Assembly: GCF_000613945.1 (NCBI RefSeq)
Contig: NZ_BAJY01000001.1
Span: 1-64,000, forward strand
Source: Prevotella falsenii DSM 22864 = JCM 15124
GTDB lineage: Bacteria > Bacteroidota > Bacteroidia > Bacteroidales > Bacteroidaceae
Reading direction: 5' to 3'
Length of the DNA: 64,000 nt
The notes under the pieces were generated by a model. The model was not told the DNA's origin and did not search any database. It saw nothing but the letters and a program-made list of their open reading frames with translations. A program made the position numbers and the translations under genes. Positions 25,226-35,700 of the stretch are shown here, in pieces. Each line of letters starts with the position of its first letter. The first letter of the stretch is position 1.

Positions 25226-27223
25226 TTATCGAAGCCACTGCTCCGGATTCAGCTTTTGGGTTTCCTTATGAAGCTGGAACTGGAAGATGCCGCTGGAATC
25301 TACTGTTCCAAGCGTTTGTCCTGTTCCTACTTGCTGCCCCTTACTTACACTAACGCTGCCTAAATTAAGGTAAACAGAGATGTAGGCACCGTGGCGAACC
25401 ATAACAAGGGTAGAACCACCAACGTGCGAAACGTTGGTTACTTCGCCTTTGAAGACGCTGCGAACAGGAGCACCCGCCGAGGCTTTAATGGCAATACCAT
25501 TGCTGCTTAGCTTAACGTGCGAGAGTCCTGACACGTTGTAAGTACCGAAACGCTTTACGATCCGACCCGATACAGGCATCGGCAATCGTCCTTTATTGTT
25601 GGCGAAACTACCTGTCATAGCACGGTCGGCAGACGAAAGGAGCGCACTGTTGTCGTTCGCCTTGTTGGCTGCAGCCTGCTCGCGCTCGGCACGTTCTCTG
25701 TCGGCAGCAGCCTTGCGCTCGGCTGCCATACGGTTAGCTTCTGCCTCACGTGCCTGCTGGTCGGCACGTGCGCGCTCTGCATTCTCTCTTGCTCGTGCTT
25801 GGTCTTCGGCGCGTTTGGCAGCCGCTGCACGTTCTTCGGCACGCTTTAGTTCGCGTGCTTTCTTTGCCGATGCTTCGGCTTCAGCGGCACGACGGGCTTG
25901 TTCGGCTTCGCGACGAGCCTGTTCTGCCCTTGCTTGGGCTTCTCTTCGTTCGCGTTCCAACCGGGCTGCCCGGGCTTCGGCTTCGGCTTTTGCCCTTGCT
26001 TCCCGCGCTTTGGCTTCCGCTATTCTGCGTGCATTCTCTTCCGCAGCACGCCGTGCAGCCTCTCGCTTGCGCGCCAATTCTTCTGCACGTTGCTTGGCTG
26101 CAGCCTCTCGGGCAGCTGCCTGTGCGCGTGCTTCCTCCATGGCACGCTCACGTGCTTTCCGTATTTCGATAGCAATGAGGCGGTCGATTTGTGCGTTGAT
26201 GGCCTGCTGTTTCTTCTGTCGGTCGGAAATAACCGATTGCAAAACCTTTTGGTCGTTCTGCAACGACTCTACTACTTTTTGCTGTTCCACCTTCTTGCTT
26301 TCCATCTGAGAGTGAACCTGACGCCCTTTCACCAACAAATTGCTCTTGTGTCCACGCACTCTTGCCAACTGGTTATGCTTCTCGTCTATTTGGTTTTGCT
26401 TCTGCTTTAAAAGTTCGCCTTGTGCACGCTGGTAAGCTGCATACTCACGTACAAAACGGAGACGGCGATACATCTGCGTGAGCGTTTTGGCAGAGAAGAT
26501 AAACATAAGCTTATCTTGAATGCTGCGGTGGCGCGCCATGTAGCGCATAGAGCGAATGAATCGTGAGCGACGCTCGCCCAACTGGCTCTCCAAAGACTTC
26601 AATTGACCTTTCAAAATGTCGATATTGCCATCAATCCCCTTTATGTCCGTGGTGATGTTTTCGATGGTTTTCTGCTGTTGCCCTATCTCCGTGTCGAGCG
26701 TAAGTATCTTTTGGAGTCGGCTGTCCACGTCTTTCTGCTTTGCTTTAAGTTCGTGCTCATTCTCCGTAATTTCTTTTTGTATCTGCTGATTTTGTTGCTG
26801 CAAACCTTTTATTTCTTCGGTAGTAACATACTTTATTTGCTGTTTACCGCCCTTTTGGAGCTTTTTCTGTGATGTTACAGCCTTCTTTTGGTGCACATTC
26901 TTGCCTGTTTTTTGCTTTTCTGCTTGTCTTTTTATAGGCTGTTGCTTGTCTGCCTGCTGGTTTTCCGCCTGTTTCTTGGCAGACTTACGTTTACCGGTCT
27001 GCTGCTTTTCCGCCTGTTTCTTGGCAGGCTTTTGCTTATCTGCCTGCTGCTTTTCTGTTTGTTTCTTGGCAGATTGCTGCTTGGTAGCTTCTTTTGTTGT
27101 GGCTTGTTTCTTCGTTATCTGCTGTTTTGTTTCTTGCTTTTTTGCCGTCTTTTTCTGCTTTTGTGCGTATGGACTCACAAGACAAGTGGTCAGCATTAAC
27201 AATATAAATAATATACGCTTCAT
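25226..27223 (-). CDS. EnvC-like murein hydrolase activator (degenerate M23 domain)
   Basis: 665 residues. Signal peptide about 1-20. Residues 21-130 are a low-complexity Lys/Gln-rich region built of repeats like KKQAEKQQADKQ. A coiled coil (about 135-345) is followed by a long Ala/Arg/Glu-rich helix (350-530) and a C-terminal LytM/M23 domain (about 555-665). The domain's zinc ligands are gone: HxxxD reads NGIAI, the YxHL region reads YLNL, and the final HxH reads FQFQ. As in E. coli EnvC, this suggests a non-catalytic activator of cell-wall amidases at division, acting in the periplasm. Last gene of the dut - TPR - DUF4292 operon, which is typical for the phylum. Confidence 0.87.
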   Translation of the reverse strand: MKRILFILLMLTTCLVSPYAQKQKKTAKKQETKQQITKKQATTKEATKQQSAKKQTEKQQADKQKPAKKQAEKQQTGKRKSAKKQAENQQADKQQPIKRQAEKQKTGKNVHQKKAVTSQKKLQKGGKQQIKYVTTEEIKGLQQQNQQIQKEITENEHELKAKQKDVDSRLQKILTLDTEIGQQQKTIENITTDIKGIDGNIDILKGQLKSLESQLGERRSRFIRSMRYMARHRSIQDKLMFIFSAKTLTQMYRRLRFVREYAAYQRAQGELLKQKQNQIDEKHNQLARVRGHKSNLLVKGRQVHSQMESKKVEQQKVVESLQNDQKVLQSVISDRQKKQQAINAQIDRLIAIEIRKARERAMEEARAQAAAREAAAKQRAEELARKREAARRAAEENARRIAEAKAREARAKAEAEARAARLERERREAQARAEQARREAEQARRAAEAEASAKKARELKRAEERAAAAKRAEDQARARENAERARADQQAREAEANRMAAERKAAADRERAEREQAAANKANDNSALLSSADRAMTGSFANNKGRLPMPVSGRIVKRFGTYNVSGLSHVKLSSNGIAIKASAGAPVRSVFKGEVTNVSHVGGSTLVMVRHGAYISVYLNLGSVSVSKGQQVGTGQTLGTVDSSGIFQFQLHKETQKLNPEQWLR

Positions 27224-28122
27224 TTAAAGTTGCATTAGTTTACCTAAGATTTCTTCTACTCCCACCTGCTCATACTTCGACGATGGCGTTGTGAAACTGT
27301 CCCAATCGGCTTTATCGCTGAGCTTATCAAGCTCGAATGTAGCCGTAATAATCTTTTGTCCTTGCGCTACCGGCGTTTTTATTTGCACTTTATGATAGTA
27401 AGGAAACATTTTTGAACCGAACTTTTTAAAGTCTGCATAGTCCCAATTCAGCGTAGATACGCCGTGTGCAGCACTGCTGTATTTGGCTTCAGCCACACGA
27501 ATAAAGCCCGTCAGCGATTCTGCCAACCACTTATAAGTCATCTTTCCGTCGCTCAAAGTAAGGGGTACGCCTTGTTTATTAGCCGTGTGGAGAGATGTTA
27601 AATCTACATCAAACTGTGCCAAACTGCGTTCGCTGACACGTTGTTGTCCCGGAATAAAGAGCTGATTCCAAAACAAGGCTTGGAGCGAATAGAAGTTGAT
27701 GCCGTTACTTTTCAGGAAGCTACATCGGTGTACTTCGCCTTTACATATTGCTTGTGCATTCTGTCGATAAACAATACATAATCCTTTGTAAACTCGATGC
27801 GCCCTACTTCGCTGCGAATAATGGGAACAAGGAGTTGCAAACGAATGACTTCGTCCTTACGCATGTGGAGAATGCCCGGCACCGTAATTTCTTTTCTGCC
27901 CGTATTTACCGTGAAAGACAAGTCGGAAACAAGGTTCTTCTGGTAGAGTGCACCATCGGAAACTCGCTGAATAAACTGCATTTTCTGTTGCTGTGCAGAC
28001 GCCGATGACGATGCAGACGATGTACTTGACGTTCCCGACGGCTTTAAAACCGACTTCTGTGTACCGCAACTTGCCATAAGCACAGTTGCGAATACACCTA
28101 TATATATATTCTTTATTTTCAT
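27224..28122 (-). pseudogene. DUF4292 lipoprotein gene split by a frameshift
   Basis: Two frames make one DUF4292 protein. The first (28122-27712) has a lipoprotein signal (MKIKNIYIGVFATVLMASC), a Ser-rich linker and the domain start, ending KYTDVAS. The second (to 27224) begins near FWNQLFIPGQQ. Adding one T at about 27716-27720 (GCTTCCTG to GCTTTCCTG) restores DVAFLKSNGINFYSLQALFWNQ. The ATG overlaps the stop of the TPR gene (ATGA). DUF4292 proteins are envelope lipoproteins of unknown function, possibly LolB- or LptM-like folds. A one-base sequence error is likely because the rest of the gene is well conserved. Confidence 0.85.
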
Positions 28123-29846
28123 TCTGCTATGTATTTCTTTAATTCTATTTTCCTTCTGAGTGTAGCACTTGTATCGCCCAATTTCAGTGCTTGCTGCCAC
28201 GAAGCCAATGCTTCTGCCGTTTTTCCGACATGGTAGTAGATGTCGCCCGCGTGCTCAAACAATACGCCACTGGGGGTAGTATCGTTCTTTATGGCTTGGT
28301 CTATATAGATATTGGCTTCCTCGTATCGCTTTTGCAAGAAGAGAATCCAAGCATAAGTGTCGAGGAAAATTGAGTTTTCAGGCTCTTTCTTTATCGTTTT
28401 GTAGCTCATCTGCTCCGCCTTCTTAAGGTCGTTCTTCGATAAACTCAGATAATAGGCATAGTTATTCAGTGCTGCAAGGTTCTCCGGTCGCCAATGCAAA
28501 CAGCTGTCGTAAGCCTCGAAAGCCTCTTTATCAAGACCTTTCTCGTGAAGAATATCGCCCATAATGGCGTAAAAATCGGAAACGATATTGGGGTCGCTGT
28601 CTGGTTTTATCTGTGCTACGCCTTTCTTGAAAGCCTGTAATGCAGCATCGTTTTCTTTCTTCATATACTGCGCAAAGCCCTCGAAATAGTAGAAAACCAT
28701 TTCTTCGGGATTGTATTCGTGGGCAGGGCGCGAAATGGAAATTACCCTATCGTACTGCTCTGCATTCCAAATGTTTTGTATCAGAGCAATACGAGCACTC
28801 GAATTATCGGGTTCTATGGCGATGGCTTGTTCGTAAACCTTGTTCACACTATCTTCCGGAGCATTCTTTAAGTTAAGGTAAGCCGCCTTCATCATTACGA
28901 TGTCGGCATCTTCCTGCGGATAGGAAAGAACACGGTCGAAAAGTTTTATAACTTCAAGACTGTCCTTATCGTCGTTTTGTTGGTTGTCTATGATGACTTG
29001 GCGGAGCAGTGCCATCTTTGTTTCCTTTTCGGTTTTCTTCGATTCCAACAGCTTTTGGGTGAGTTCTTCCACCACCTTTTCGTTCTTCGCATCGCGATAA
29101 TAATCCAACAAAGAGAGTTGGGCAGCAGCATTGTTGGGGTCTTCTTTCAGCACTGCCTGATACTCTTTAAAGGCTTCTTTCTTCTTATCGTTTTGGAAAA
29201 ACCAATTGCCCAACATTATTCGATAGTTTAATTCTAATGGGTTTTTCTGCACAAGGCGCATCAGTTCTGCCTGTGCTTTCCGCTTGTCGCCCATCTGTTC
29301 GAAGATTTGCATCTTTGTTAGCGACAGCTGTTCGTTGCTTCCTAAAAGCATTTCCATACGTTCTGTTACCTCTATCATCTTCTTATAGTTGTTCTGCGAA
29401 CCATAAAGCTGATAGAGAATCTGCAGAACGTCCTCGCGGGTCTTGTTGTTTGCATAGAGTCGTTCGTATGCAGCCAACGCTTGTTCGTAATTGGCTTGTG
29501 AGATATAGAACTGCCCTAATTTCTCCAAATAGGCAGGATTGTCGGGCGCAAGCTCAGCCGCCTTTTCGAAATAGTAGCGTGCTGCCTTTCCGTTTTGCAT
29601 ATCAATGTAGTATCCGGCTATTTCGTAATAGACCTCGGGAGCATTCGGGTTAATGTCGCGAGCATGGCTCAACAAGTCGAATGCAGCAGCAAAATTGCCC
29701 ATTTCCTGTTGCCGAATAGCTTCCAAGAAGAAATAATTGTAGCGTATGGATTGGCTATTCGTTTGTGCTTTTGCCTGCAATGCTATTGCAACAAGCACTG
29801 CTATGAACGTTGTTTTTACTATGAATTGTTTAAAAGAAAATATCAA
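28119..29846 (-). CDS. Tetratricopeptide-repeat protein, secreted or periplasmic
   Basis: 575 residues. Signal peptide about 1-27 (ending AKA-Q), then TPR units through nearly the whole chain. Examples: AAFDLLSHARDINPNAPEVYYEIAG, AARYYFEKAAELAPDNPAYLEKLG, ALAAYERLYANNKTREDVLQIL and, at the end, AEALASWQQALKLGDTSATL. A protein-protein interaction scaffold, probably in the periplasm or tethered to the envelope. In Bacteroidota it is regularly found between dut and the DUF4292/envC pair, which points to an envelope-assembly role (inference). Starts 33 bp behind dut. Confidence 0.87.
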   Translation of the reverse strand: MIFSFKQFIVKTTFIAVLVAIALQAKAQTNSQSIRYNYFFLEAIRQQEMGNFAAAFDLLSHARDINPNAPEVYYEIAGYYIDMQNGKAARYYFEKAAELAPDNPAYLEKLGQFYISQANYEQALAAYERLYANNKTREDVLQILYQLYGSQNNYKKMIEVTERMEMLLGSNEQLSLTKMQIFEQMGDKRKAQAELMRLVQKNPLELNYRIMLGNWFFQNDKKKEAFKEYQAVLKEDPNNAAAQLSLLDYYRDAKNEKVVEELTQKLLESKKTEKETKMALLRQVIIDNQQNDDKDSLEVIKLFDRVLSYPQEDADIVMMKAAYLNLKNAPEDSVNKVYEQAIAIEPDNSSARIALIQNIWNAEQYDRVISISRPAHEYNPEEMVFYYFEGFAQYMKKENDAALQAFKKGVAQIKPDSDPNIVSDFYAIMGDILHEKGLDKEAFEAYDSCLHWRPENLAALNNYAYYLSLSKNDLKKAEQMSYKTIKKEPENSIFLDTYAWILFLQKRYEEANIYIDQAIKNDTTPSGVLFEHAGDIYYHVGKTAEALASWQQALKLGDTSATLRRKIELKKYIAE

Positions 29847-29879
29847 TCTATTATCCCTCCTGCATTAATTATACAATTC

Positions 29880-30317
29880 TTACTTTACTCCTGTATGGCC
29901 ATAGCCACCTGCACCACGTTCCGTTTCGTCGAGTACTTCTACTTCAACAAACGTTGCCTGCTCGTGGCGGGCTATTACCATCTGTGCAACACGCTCGCCG
30001 GCGTTGATAATAAAGTCTTCAGCAGAGAAGTTAATTAGCAATACCATCAACTCGCCACGGTAATCCGCATCTACTGTTCCGGGGGTATTCAACACCGTAA
30101 TGCCGTGTTTCAATGCCAAGCCGCTACGCGGACGCACCTGAGCCTCATAGCCTTTGGGAAGTGCAATATACAAACCCGTAGGAATAAGGCGGCGTTCCAT
30201 TGGCTTTAAAGTGATGGGATTGTCTATATTGGCACGCAAATCCATGCCTGCACTCTGTGTTGTTGCATATTCCGGTAAAGGTTGGTTGCCCTTATTTATT
30301 ACTTTTACTTGAACCAT
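29880..30317 (-). CDS. dut: Deoxyuridine 5'-triphosphate nucleotidohydrolase
   Basis: 145 residues from ATG 30317. The longer frame from 30359 would overlap the predicted promoter (TATTTTTG, 30344-30337). All five dUTPase motifs are present: [43 protein letters not shown] and [11 protein letters not shown] (the last is RGSGGFGSTG in many homologues). It hydrolyses dUTP to dUMP and pyrophosphate as a trimer in the cytoplasm, keeping uracil out of DNA. First gene of a leftward operon with TPR, DUF4292 and EnvC-like genes. Confidence 0.94.
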   Translation of the reverse strand: MVQVKVINKGNQPLPEYATTQSAGMDLRANIDNPITLKPMERRLIPTGLYIALPKGYEAQVRPRSGLALKHGITVLNTPGTVDADYRGELMVLLINFSAEDFIINAGERVAQMVIARHEQATFVEVEVLDETERGAGGYGHTGVK

Positions 30318-30408
30318 GATATAATATAATAATGTGCAAAAATAATGAATTATGCGCATATAGATGAATTTTAAGCCCTAAAAAAGGCTGAAATTAGCCA
30401 AATTTAAG

Positions 30409-30416
30409 TACTTTTG
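30409..30416 (+). promoter_or_regulatory. -7 promoter element of dgt
   Basis: TACTTTTG fits TAnnTTTG. It overlaps the start of the longest open frame (30414), so the true dgt start must be further in, at 30441. Confidence 0.55.
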
Positions 30417-30440
30417 CGTAAGCGAATCTTTTTGATATTT

Positions 30441-31781
30441 ATGATGAACTGGCAAAATCTTATCTCCAGCAAACGACTCGGGCAGGAAGACCGACACGCT
30501 TTACGACATGACGACAGGTCGGAGTTTAAACGCGACAGCGACAGACTTATCTACTCAGCACCTTTCAGACGGCTGCAGAATAAGACGCAAGTGTTTCCAT
30601 TACCCGGCAGTGTTTTCGTCCATAACCGCCTTACCCACTCGTTGGAAGTGGCATCGTTGGGCAAATCTTTAGGCGACGACGTGGCACGAAAGCTGATAAA
30701 GAAACACCCCGAACTGCAAGGAACGCTTTTTGAAGAAATAGGCACTATCGTGCAGACTGCATGCTATGCCCACGACATGGGCAATCCGCCGTTTGGTCAT
30801 AGTGGAGAAAAAGCCATACAAACATTCTTCACCGAAGGCGCAGGTGCGTACTTAAAGGATAAGGTTAGTCCGCGTTTTTGGGACGACATTACCCATTTCG
30901 AGGGAAATGCGAATGCTTTCCGCTTGCTCACTCATAGATTTTTAGGACGCCGGGAAGGCGGTTTCGTAATGACATACTCTACTTTGGCAAGCATTGTGAA
31001 GTATCCTCTTTCATCGTCTTTAGCCGGAAAGCATGGCAAGTTTGGCTTTTTTGCATCGGAAGAAGGTATATACAGGAAGATTGCCAACGAACTTGGAATT
31101 ATCACTAAGCAAGTTTCCGACAACGGAACAGCCTACGCTCGCCACCCATTGGTATATTTAGTGGAAGCTGCAGACGATATTTGCTACGAGATAATGGACA
31201 TTGAAGATTCTCACAAACTTAAACTTCTGTCGTTTGAAGAAACTTCCGAACTACTGTTAGGGTTCTTCGACGAAGAAACAAAAAAGAGCATTCGCAATCG
31301 CATTGTAGAAGAAGGCGTTACCGATAGGAACGAGCAAGTGGTTTATTTCCGTGCCTGTGCCGTTGGATTACTCGAAGCAGCGTGCGTGAATGTCTTTGTT
31401 GAAAATGAGGAATCCATACTCAACGGAACATTTGAAGGCTCGCTAATCGACCATATTCCGACCCTCCAGCGCAACAACTACAAGCATTGCTCAAAGGTTT
31501 CTATCGAGAAAATATACAGCAGCAAGACCGTGCTCGATGTGGAATTGTCGGGTTATAAAATTATGGAGACGCTGATGGAAGCACTCATCAGTGCTGCCGA
31601 TGAACCCGAAAAGTTCCATAGCAAGCAACTTATCCGACGCTTTTCAAGTCAGTACGATATACGAAACCCACATCTTGAAGACCGTATTATGGCTGTAATC
31701 GACTACATCAGCGGCATGACAGATATATATGCGCTCGACATTTATCAGAAAATAAACGGCATTAGCCTGCCCATTATCTAA
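30441..31781 (+). CDS. dgt: Deoxyguanosinetriphosphate triphosphohydrolase
   Basis: 446 residues from ATG 30441. HD-domain dNTPase with the family order: HSLEVASLGKSLG, ACYAHDMGNPPFGHSGE (catalytic HD), and EAADDICYEIMDIEDSHK. It splits dGTP (or other dNTPs in related enzymes) into deoxynucleoside and triphosphate, lowering the dNTP pool; some homologues restrict phage growth. Cytoplasmic. Followed after 14 bp by the esterase/nucleotidase fusion, then the nuclease-helicase gene, likely one operon on nucleic-acid metabolism. Confidence 0.93.
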   Translation: MMNWQNLISSKRLGQEDRHALRHDDRSEFKRDSDRLIYSAPFRRLQNKTQVFPLPGSVFVHNRLTHSLEVASLGKSLGDDVARKLIKKHPELQGTLFEEIGTIVQTACYAHDMGNPPFGHSGEKAIQTFFTEGAGAYLKDKVSPRFWDDITHFEGNANAFRLLTHRFLGRREGGFVMTYSTLASIVKYPLSSSLAGKHGKFGFFASEEGIYRKIANELGIITKQVSDNGTAYARHPLVYLVEAADDICYEIMDIEDSHKLKLLSFEETSELLLGFFDEETKKSIRNRIVEEGVTDRNEQVVYFRACAVGLLEAACVNVFVENEESILNGTFEGSLIDHIPTLQRNNYKHCSKVSIEKIYSSKTVLDVELSGYKIMETLMEALISAADEPEKFHSKQLIRRFSSQYDIRNPHLEDRIMAVIDYISGMTDIYALDIYQKINGISLPII

Positions 31782-31795
31782 CAGTCAGCATAACA

Positions 31796-32791
31796 ATGGA
31801 GAACCAATACAGAAAGACTTTCCCTGATTTGATGGTAGGAAAGAAACTCGTTTACGTGCATGGCTTTATGTCGTCAGGGGCTACACACACTGCCAAAATA
31901 CTGCAAGAATACATGCCACAGTGCACTGTAATCGCCCCCGACCTGCCTATTCACCCCGAAGAAGCAATGGAATTGTTGCGGAAAATACAGGCAGACGAAC
32001 GCCCTGACATCATTATCGGCACGTCAATGGGCGGTATGTACACCGAAATGCTGTATGGTACAGACCGCATCTGTGTAAATCCGGCTTTCCAAATGGGCTC
32101 TACCATAAGCGAAAGCAATATGCTTGGTAAGCAAGTGTATCAAAATCCCCGCAAAGACGGTGTACAGGAAGTTATCGTAACAAAGGCTTTGCAAAAGGAA
32201 TACAAGGAGATGACGGAGCAATGCTTTGCTGCCGTAACATCCGAAGAGCAAGAAAGGGTCTACGGATTGTTTGGCGATGCCGACCCCATCGTACACACTT
32301 TCGACTTATTCCACCGGCATTATCCGCAAGCAATTTACTTCCACGGTGAGCACCGCCTCATCGAAAAGGCGATATTCCACTATGTTATGCCCGTTATCAG
32401 ATGGATTGACGACAAGCAGGAAGGGCGCGAACGCAAGACCATCTTTATCGATTGGAATACGCTCAGCGATGATTACGGCAAGCCAAAATCGTCTTTACAC
32501 AAGGCATACGAGTTCTTACTCGACCACTATAATGTTTATTTTACCGCACCGGCACCTACCAACAATCCAACGGCTCTAACGGAAAAACAGGTATGGATAA
32601 GCGATGTCTTCAGTGCGCCGGCGTGGAATCGCACCCTTTTTGTGAACCAACCGCAATTCCTTCTCGGCGATTATCTCATCAGTATGCAAAGCAACGACGA
32701 GTTTATGGGGACAGTATTGCCATTCGGTAGCGACGAATTTAAAACGTGGGAAGAAGTCATTACCTACTTTGAACGATTGGGCGGACAATGA
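31796..32791 (+). CDS. YqiA/YcfP-like hydrolase fused to an NT5C-like HAD domain
   Basis: 331 residues. N-terminal half (15-205): small alpha/beta hydrolase of the YqiA/YcfP type, with VHGFMSSG (21-28), nucleophile Ser77 in GTSMGG, GDADPIV (160-166) and His186. C-terminal half (213-331) resembles deoxyribonucleotidase NT5C: FIDWNTL (218-223), AYEFLLDHYNVYFTAPAPTNNP, ALTEKQVWI, RTLFVNQPQFLLGDYLI and LPFGSDEF. The HAD motif DxD reads DWN (219-221) and the IDD after GDYL is missing, so this half may not be catalytic. Substrates unknown. Its last 4 bp overlap the next gene, showing translational coupling. Confidence 0.8.
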   Translation: MENQYRKTFPDLMVGKKLVYVHGFMSSGATHTAKILQEYMPQCTVIAPDLPIHPEEAMELLRKIQADERPDIIIGTSMGGMYTEMLYGTDRICVNPAFQMGSTISESNMLGKQVYQNPRKDGVQEVIVTKALQKEYKEMTEQCFAAVTSEEQERVYGLFGDADPIVHTFDLFHRHYPQAIYFHGEHRLIEKAIFHYVMPVIRWIDDKQEGRERKTIFIDWNTLSDDYGKPKSSLHKAYEFLLDHYNVYFTAPAPTNNPTALTEKQVWISDVFSAPAWNRTLFVNQPQFLLGDYLISMQSNDEFMGTVLPFGSDEFKTWEEVITYFERLGGQ

Positions 32792-35700
32792 TACAAGACT
32801 CAACAACTGCGCAAGAACTCTTCGCTCGGATATTGGAAATTATCGAATTTCCCGATGACCGTCCCGATGTGCAAAACCATTTGATGCACGAAACACTTGT
32901 ATTGGCGTGCCACGAAGGGCTGAAAGGAACACGGCATGGATTTGGAAACTTGTCTTCGCAGGTGGATTCGCTTTGCAAACAGCACCATATAAAGCCGCAA
33001 GACACTGTCGCTATACACTTGATGCGTCGCCACAGCAACTCCATTGCCCCCATTCTGCACAACGATTTGCTCTACGACTGCAGGGCTTTGGCACTTTTCA
33101 TCTCTGCCGTTTTCAACACTTCCATACCTTCTTTCCTTGTCGGAAAAATCCCGACGGAGGGCAGGCGCACCGCGAATATCCGGATTGCGAACTACAAATA
33201 CATTCGCTGCACGGTGCAATCGTGGGACGATAAATACATAAAGGTGAACATCTTAAATCAAGAATGTGGCGAAGAAGAAGTGTTGATAGACTATATCAAC
33301 ACACCTGAACACATTGATTTAAGCTATATTCGCAAGATTTTAAGTGAGGGAATGCAGCTCAATCTCTTAGATTGCAATGTTACACGCAAGCGCATTGTGC
33401 CACGCATCATAGTGGTAGAGCCCGACTTTCTTGTTGATATTTCGTCGATTGCAAACTGCTTTGAGGACTACGGACACCACCCTTTACTGTTTACTGTAAA
33501 TCGTTTGCAAGCCCGAACAGCCACCGCTGCCACCCTATTGGGTAATTTTGCAGGCACAGCACTCGACGACATCATCAACAATCCTAACTACAACATCAAC
33601 GAAACCTTAAAGGCAAACTTCCGAAACAAAGCTTTGGACTTCGCTACGTGCACCGATTTCCGTTCAGATGTATTTAAAAAAGACGGTACAGAGCAGGCAA
33701 AAAACATTCAAGACATCGTTGAAGAACTCTTTAAAAGCTACGACCACAACAAAGCAATACTCGAACCGTCGTTCGTTTGCGAAAGTCTGGGCATTCAAGG
33801 GCGTGTCGATTTAATGACTACCGACTTCCGTTTGCTTGTGGAACAGAAGTCCGGAAAGAACTTCTATATTGCAAACAACCGACTCAACAACCACGGTTCG
33901 AGATACTTGGAGAAGCATTATGTGCAGGTTTTGCTGTATTTCGGAATACTTCAATATAATTTCAACCGAAGCACACGAAACACAAACATTCATTTACTTT
34001 ACTCTAAATATCCGCTTCCCGACGGTCTTTTGGAGGTAGAATCGCTACAATCGCTGATGATGGAAGCCATTAAATTCCGCAATCAGGTGGTGGCTACCGA
34101 ATATTGGATGGGCGATAACGATTTCGCAAAACTTATTCCGCACTTCACGCCCGCCACTTTGCAGCTGAACCACTGCAACGAAAACTTCTTCCAACATTGG
34201 ATTTTGCCACGCTTAACAGAGACTTTGGCACCGCTCCACACGCTGACACCCTTGGAAAAGGCTTACTTCAGCAGAATGATGCGCTTTGTCGTAAAAGAGC
34301 AAATCATAGCGAAGGTAGGCTATCAAGAGGGCGCAGGCAGCAGCAATGCCGACCTTTGGAACATGCCTTTGGCAGGTAAGATAGAGTCGGGCAACATCTA
34401 CACGGACTTGACCATTACACGGAAAGAACAAAGTACGGCATATAGCGGCTACGACAGCATCACCCTTGCCGTGCCAAAACAAAGCGACGACTTCCTGCCC
34501 AACTTCCGTCGTGGCGATATGGTGTATCTCTATGCCTACCGAAAAAACGAAACTCCCGACATACGCAGAGCCTTTCTGTTTCGTGGTACGCTGCAAGAAA
34601 TACATACCAACACGGTTGTGGTGCATCTAAATGACGGGCAGCAGAACCCCGATTTGCTCGTTGGCGACCGGTTTGCCATCGAACACAGCAGTAGCGACAT
34701 TGGTTGCACAACTGCCATTCAAGGTTTACACACATTCGTTACAGCAAGCAAGGAACGTAAGGATTTGCTTTTAGGGCAACGTGCTCCGCAGCGAAACACA
34801 GAAATACAACTTTCCAGAGCTTACAATCCTACTTACGACGACGTGATTTTGCGTGCCAAACAGGCTACCGATTATTTTCTTTTAATCGGTCCTCCGGGTA
34901 CCGGAAAGACTTCAATGGCGTTGCAATACCTTGTAAGAGAGCACGAGATAAAAAACATACTGTTGCTTTCCTATACCAACCGTGCCGTAGACGAAATCTG
35001 CGAAATGCTTACCGACAACGGCATTCCGTTTCTCCGACTGTCGAAAGAATACTCGTGCGACCCACGATTTACCGGCAATCTGCTCACCAATGCCGTGAAA
35101 ACAAATCCCACGCTCGAACATATCAGGCAAACCATCGACTCGTCTCACATCATCGTAAGCACAACAGCAAGTCTCGCAACCCACACGGCTATCTTCAGCA
35201 TCAAGCATTTCGAACTTGCCATTATCGACGAAGCAAGTCAGATTCTTGAACCTAACATCGTCGGTTTGCTTGCTGCACACAACGAAGAAGAGCAGGTTAT
35301 CGACAAGTTTATCTTGATTGGCGACCACAAGCAGCTGCCTGCCGTGGTGCAACAAGACAACAACGAATCGGCAGCCGACTCGCCTTTGCTCGAAGAAATA
35401 CACCTTCCGAATTGTGCAAACTCGCTGTTTGAACGCCTCATACTTACCGAGCGGGCAGCAGGACGCACCGACTTTATCGGCACATTGCGCAAACAAGGGC
35501 GCATGCACCCCGACGTTGCTGACTTCCCAAACACCTATTTCTATTCACGCGAACAATTGGAATGTGTGCCTTTAGCACATCAGACAGAACCCAATCTGCC
35601 TTACAACGAACCGAGCGAAGACCGGACCGACGACTTTTTAAAGGCACATCGCATGGTATTTATTCCCTCTAAACCGTGCCGACAGCCTAACATTTCCGAG

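Noticed and set aside
25596..26410. Long open frames on the strand opposite the EnvC-like gene
   Set aside because: They are mirror frames of the Ala/Arg/Glu- and Lys/Gln-rich coding region, whose codon bias removes stops on the other strand. No start signals or protein motifs fit.
27700..27730. Programmed ribosomal frameshift in the DUF4292 gene
   Set aside because: No slippery heptamer of the X-XXY-YYZ type and no suitable downstream structure. The same kind of one-base loss occurs in four unrelated genes.
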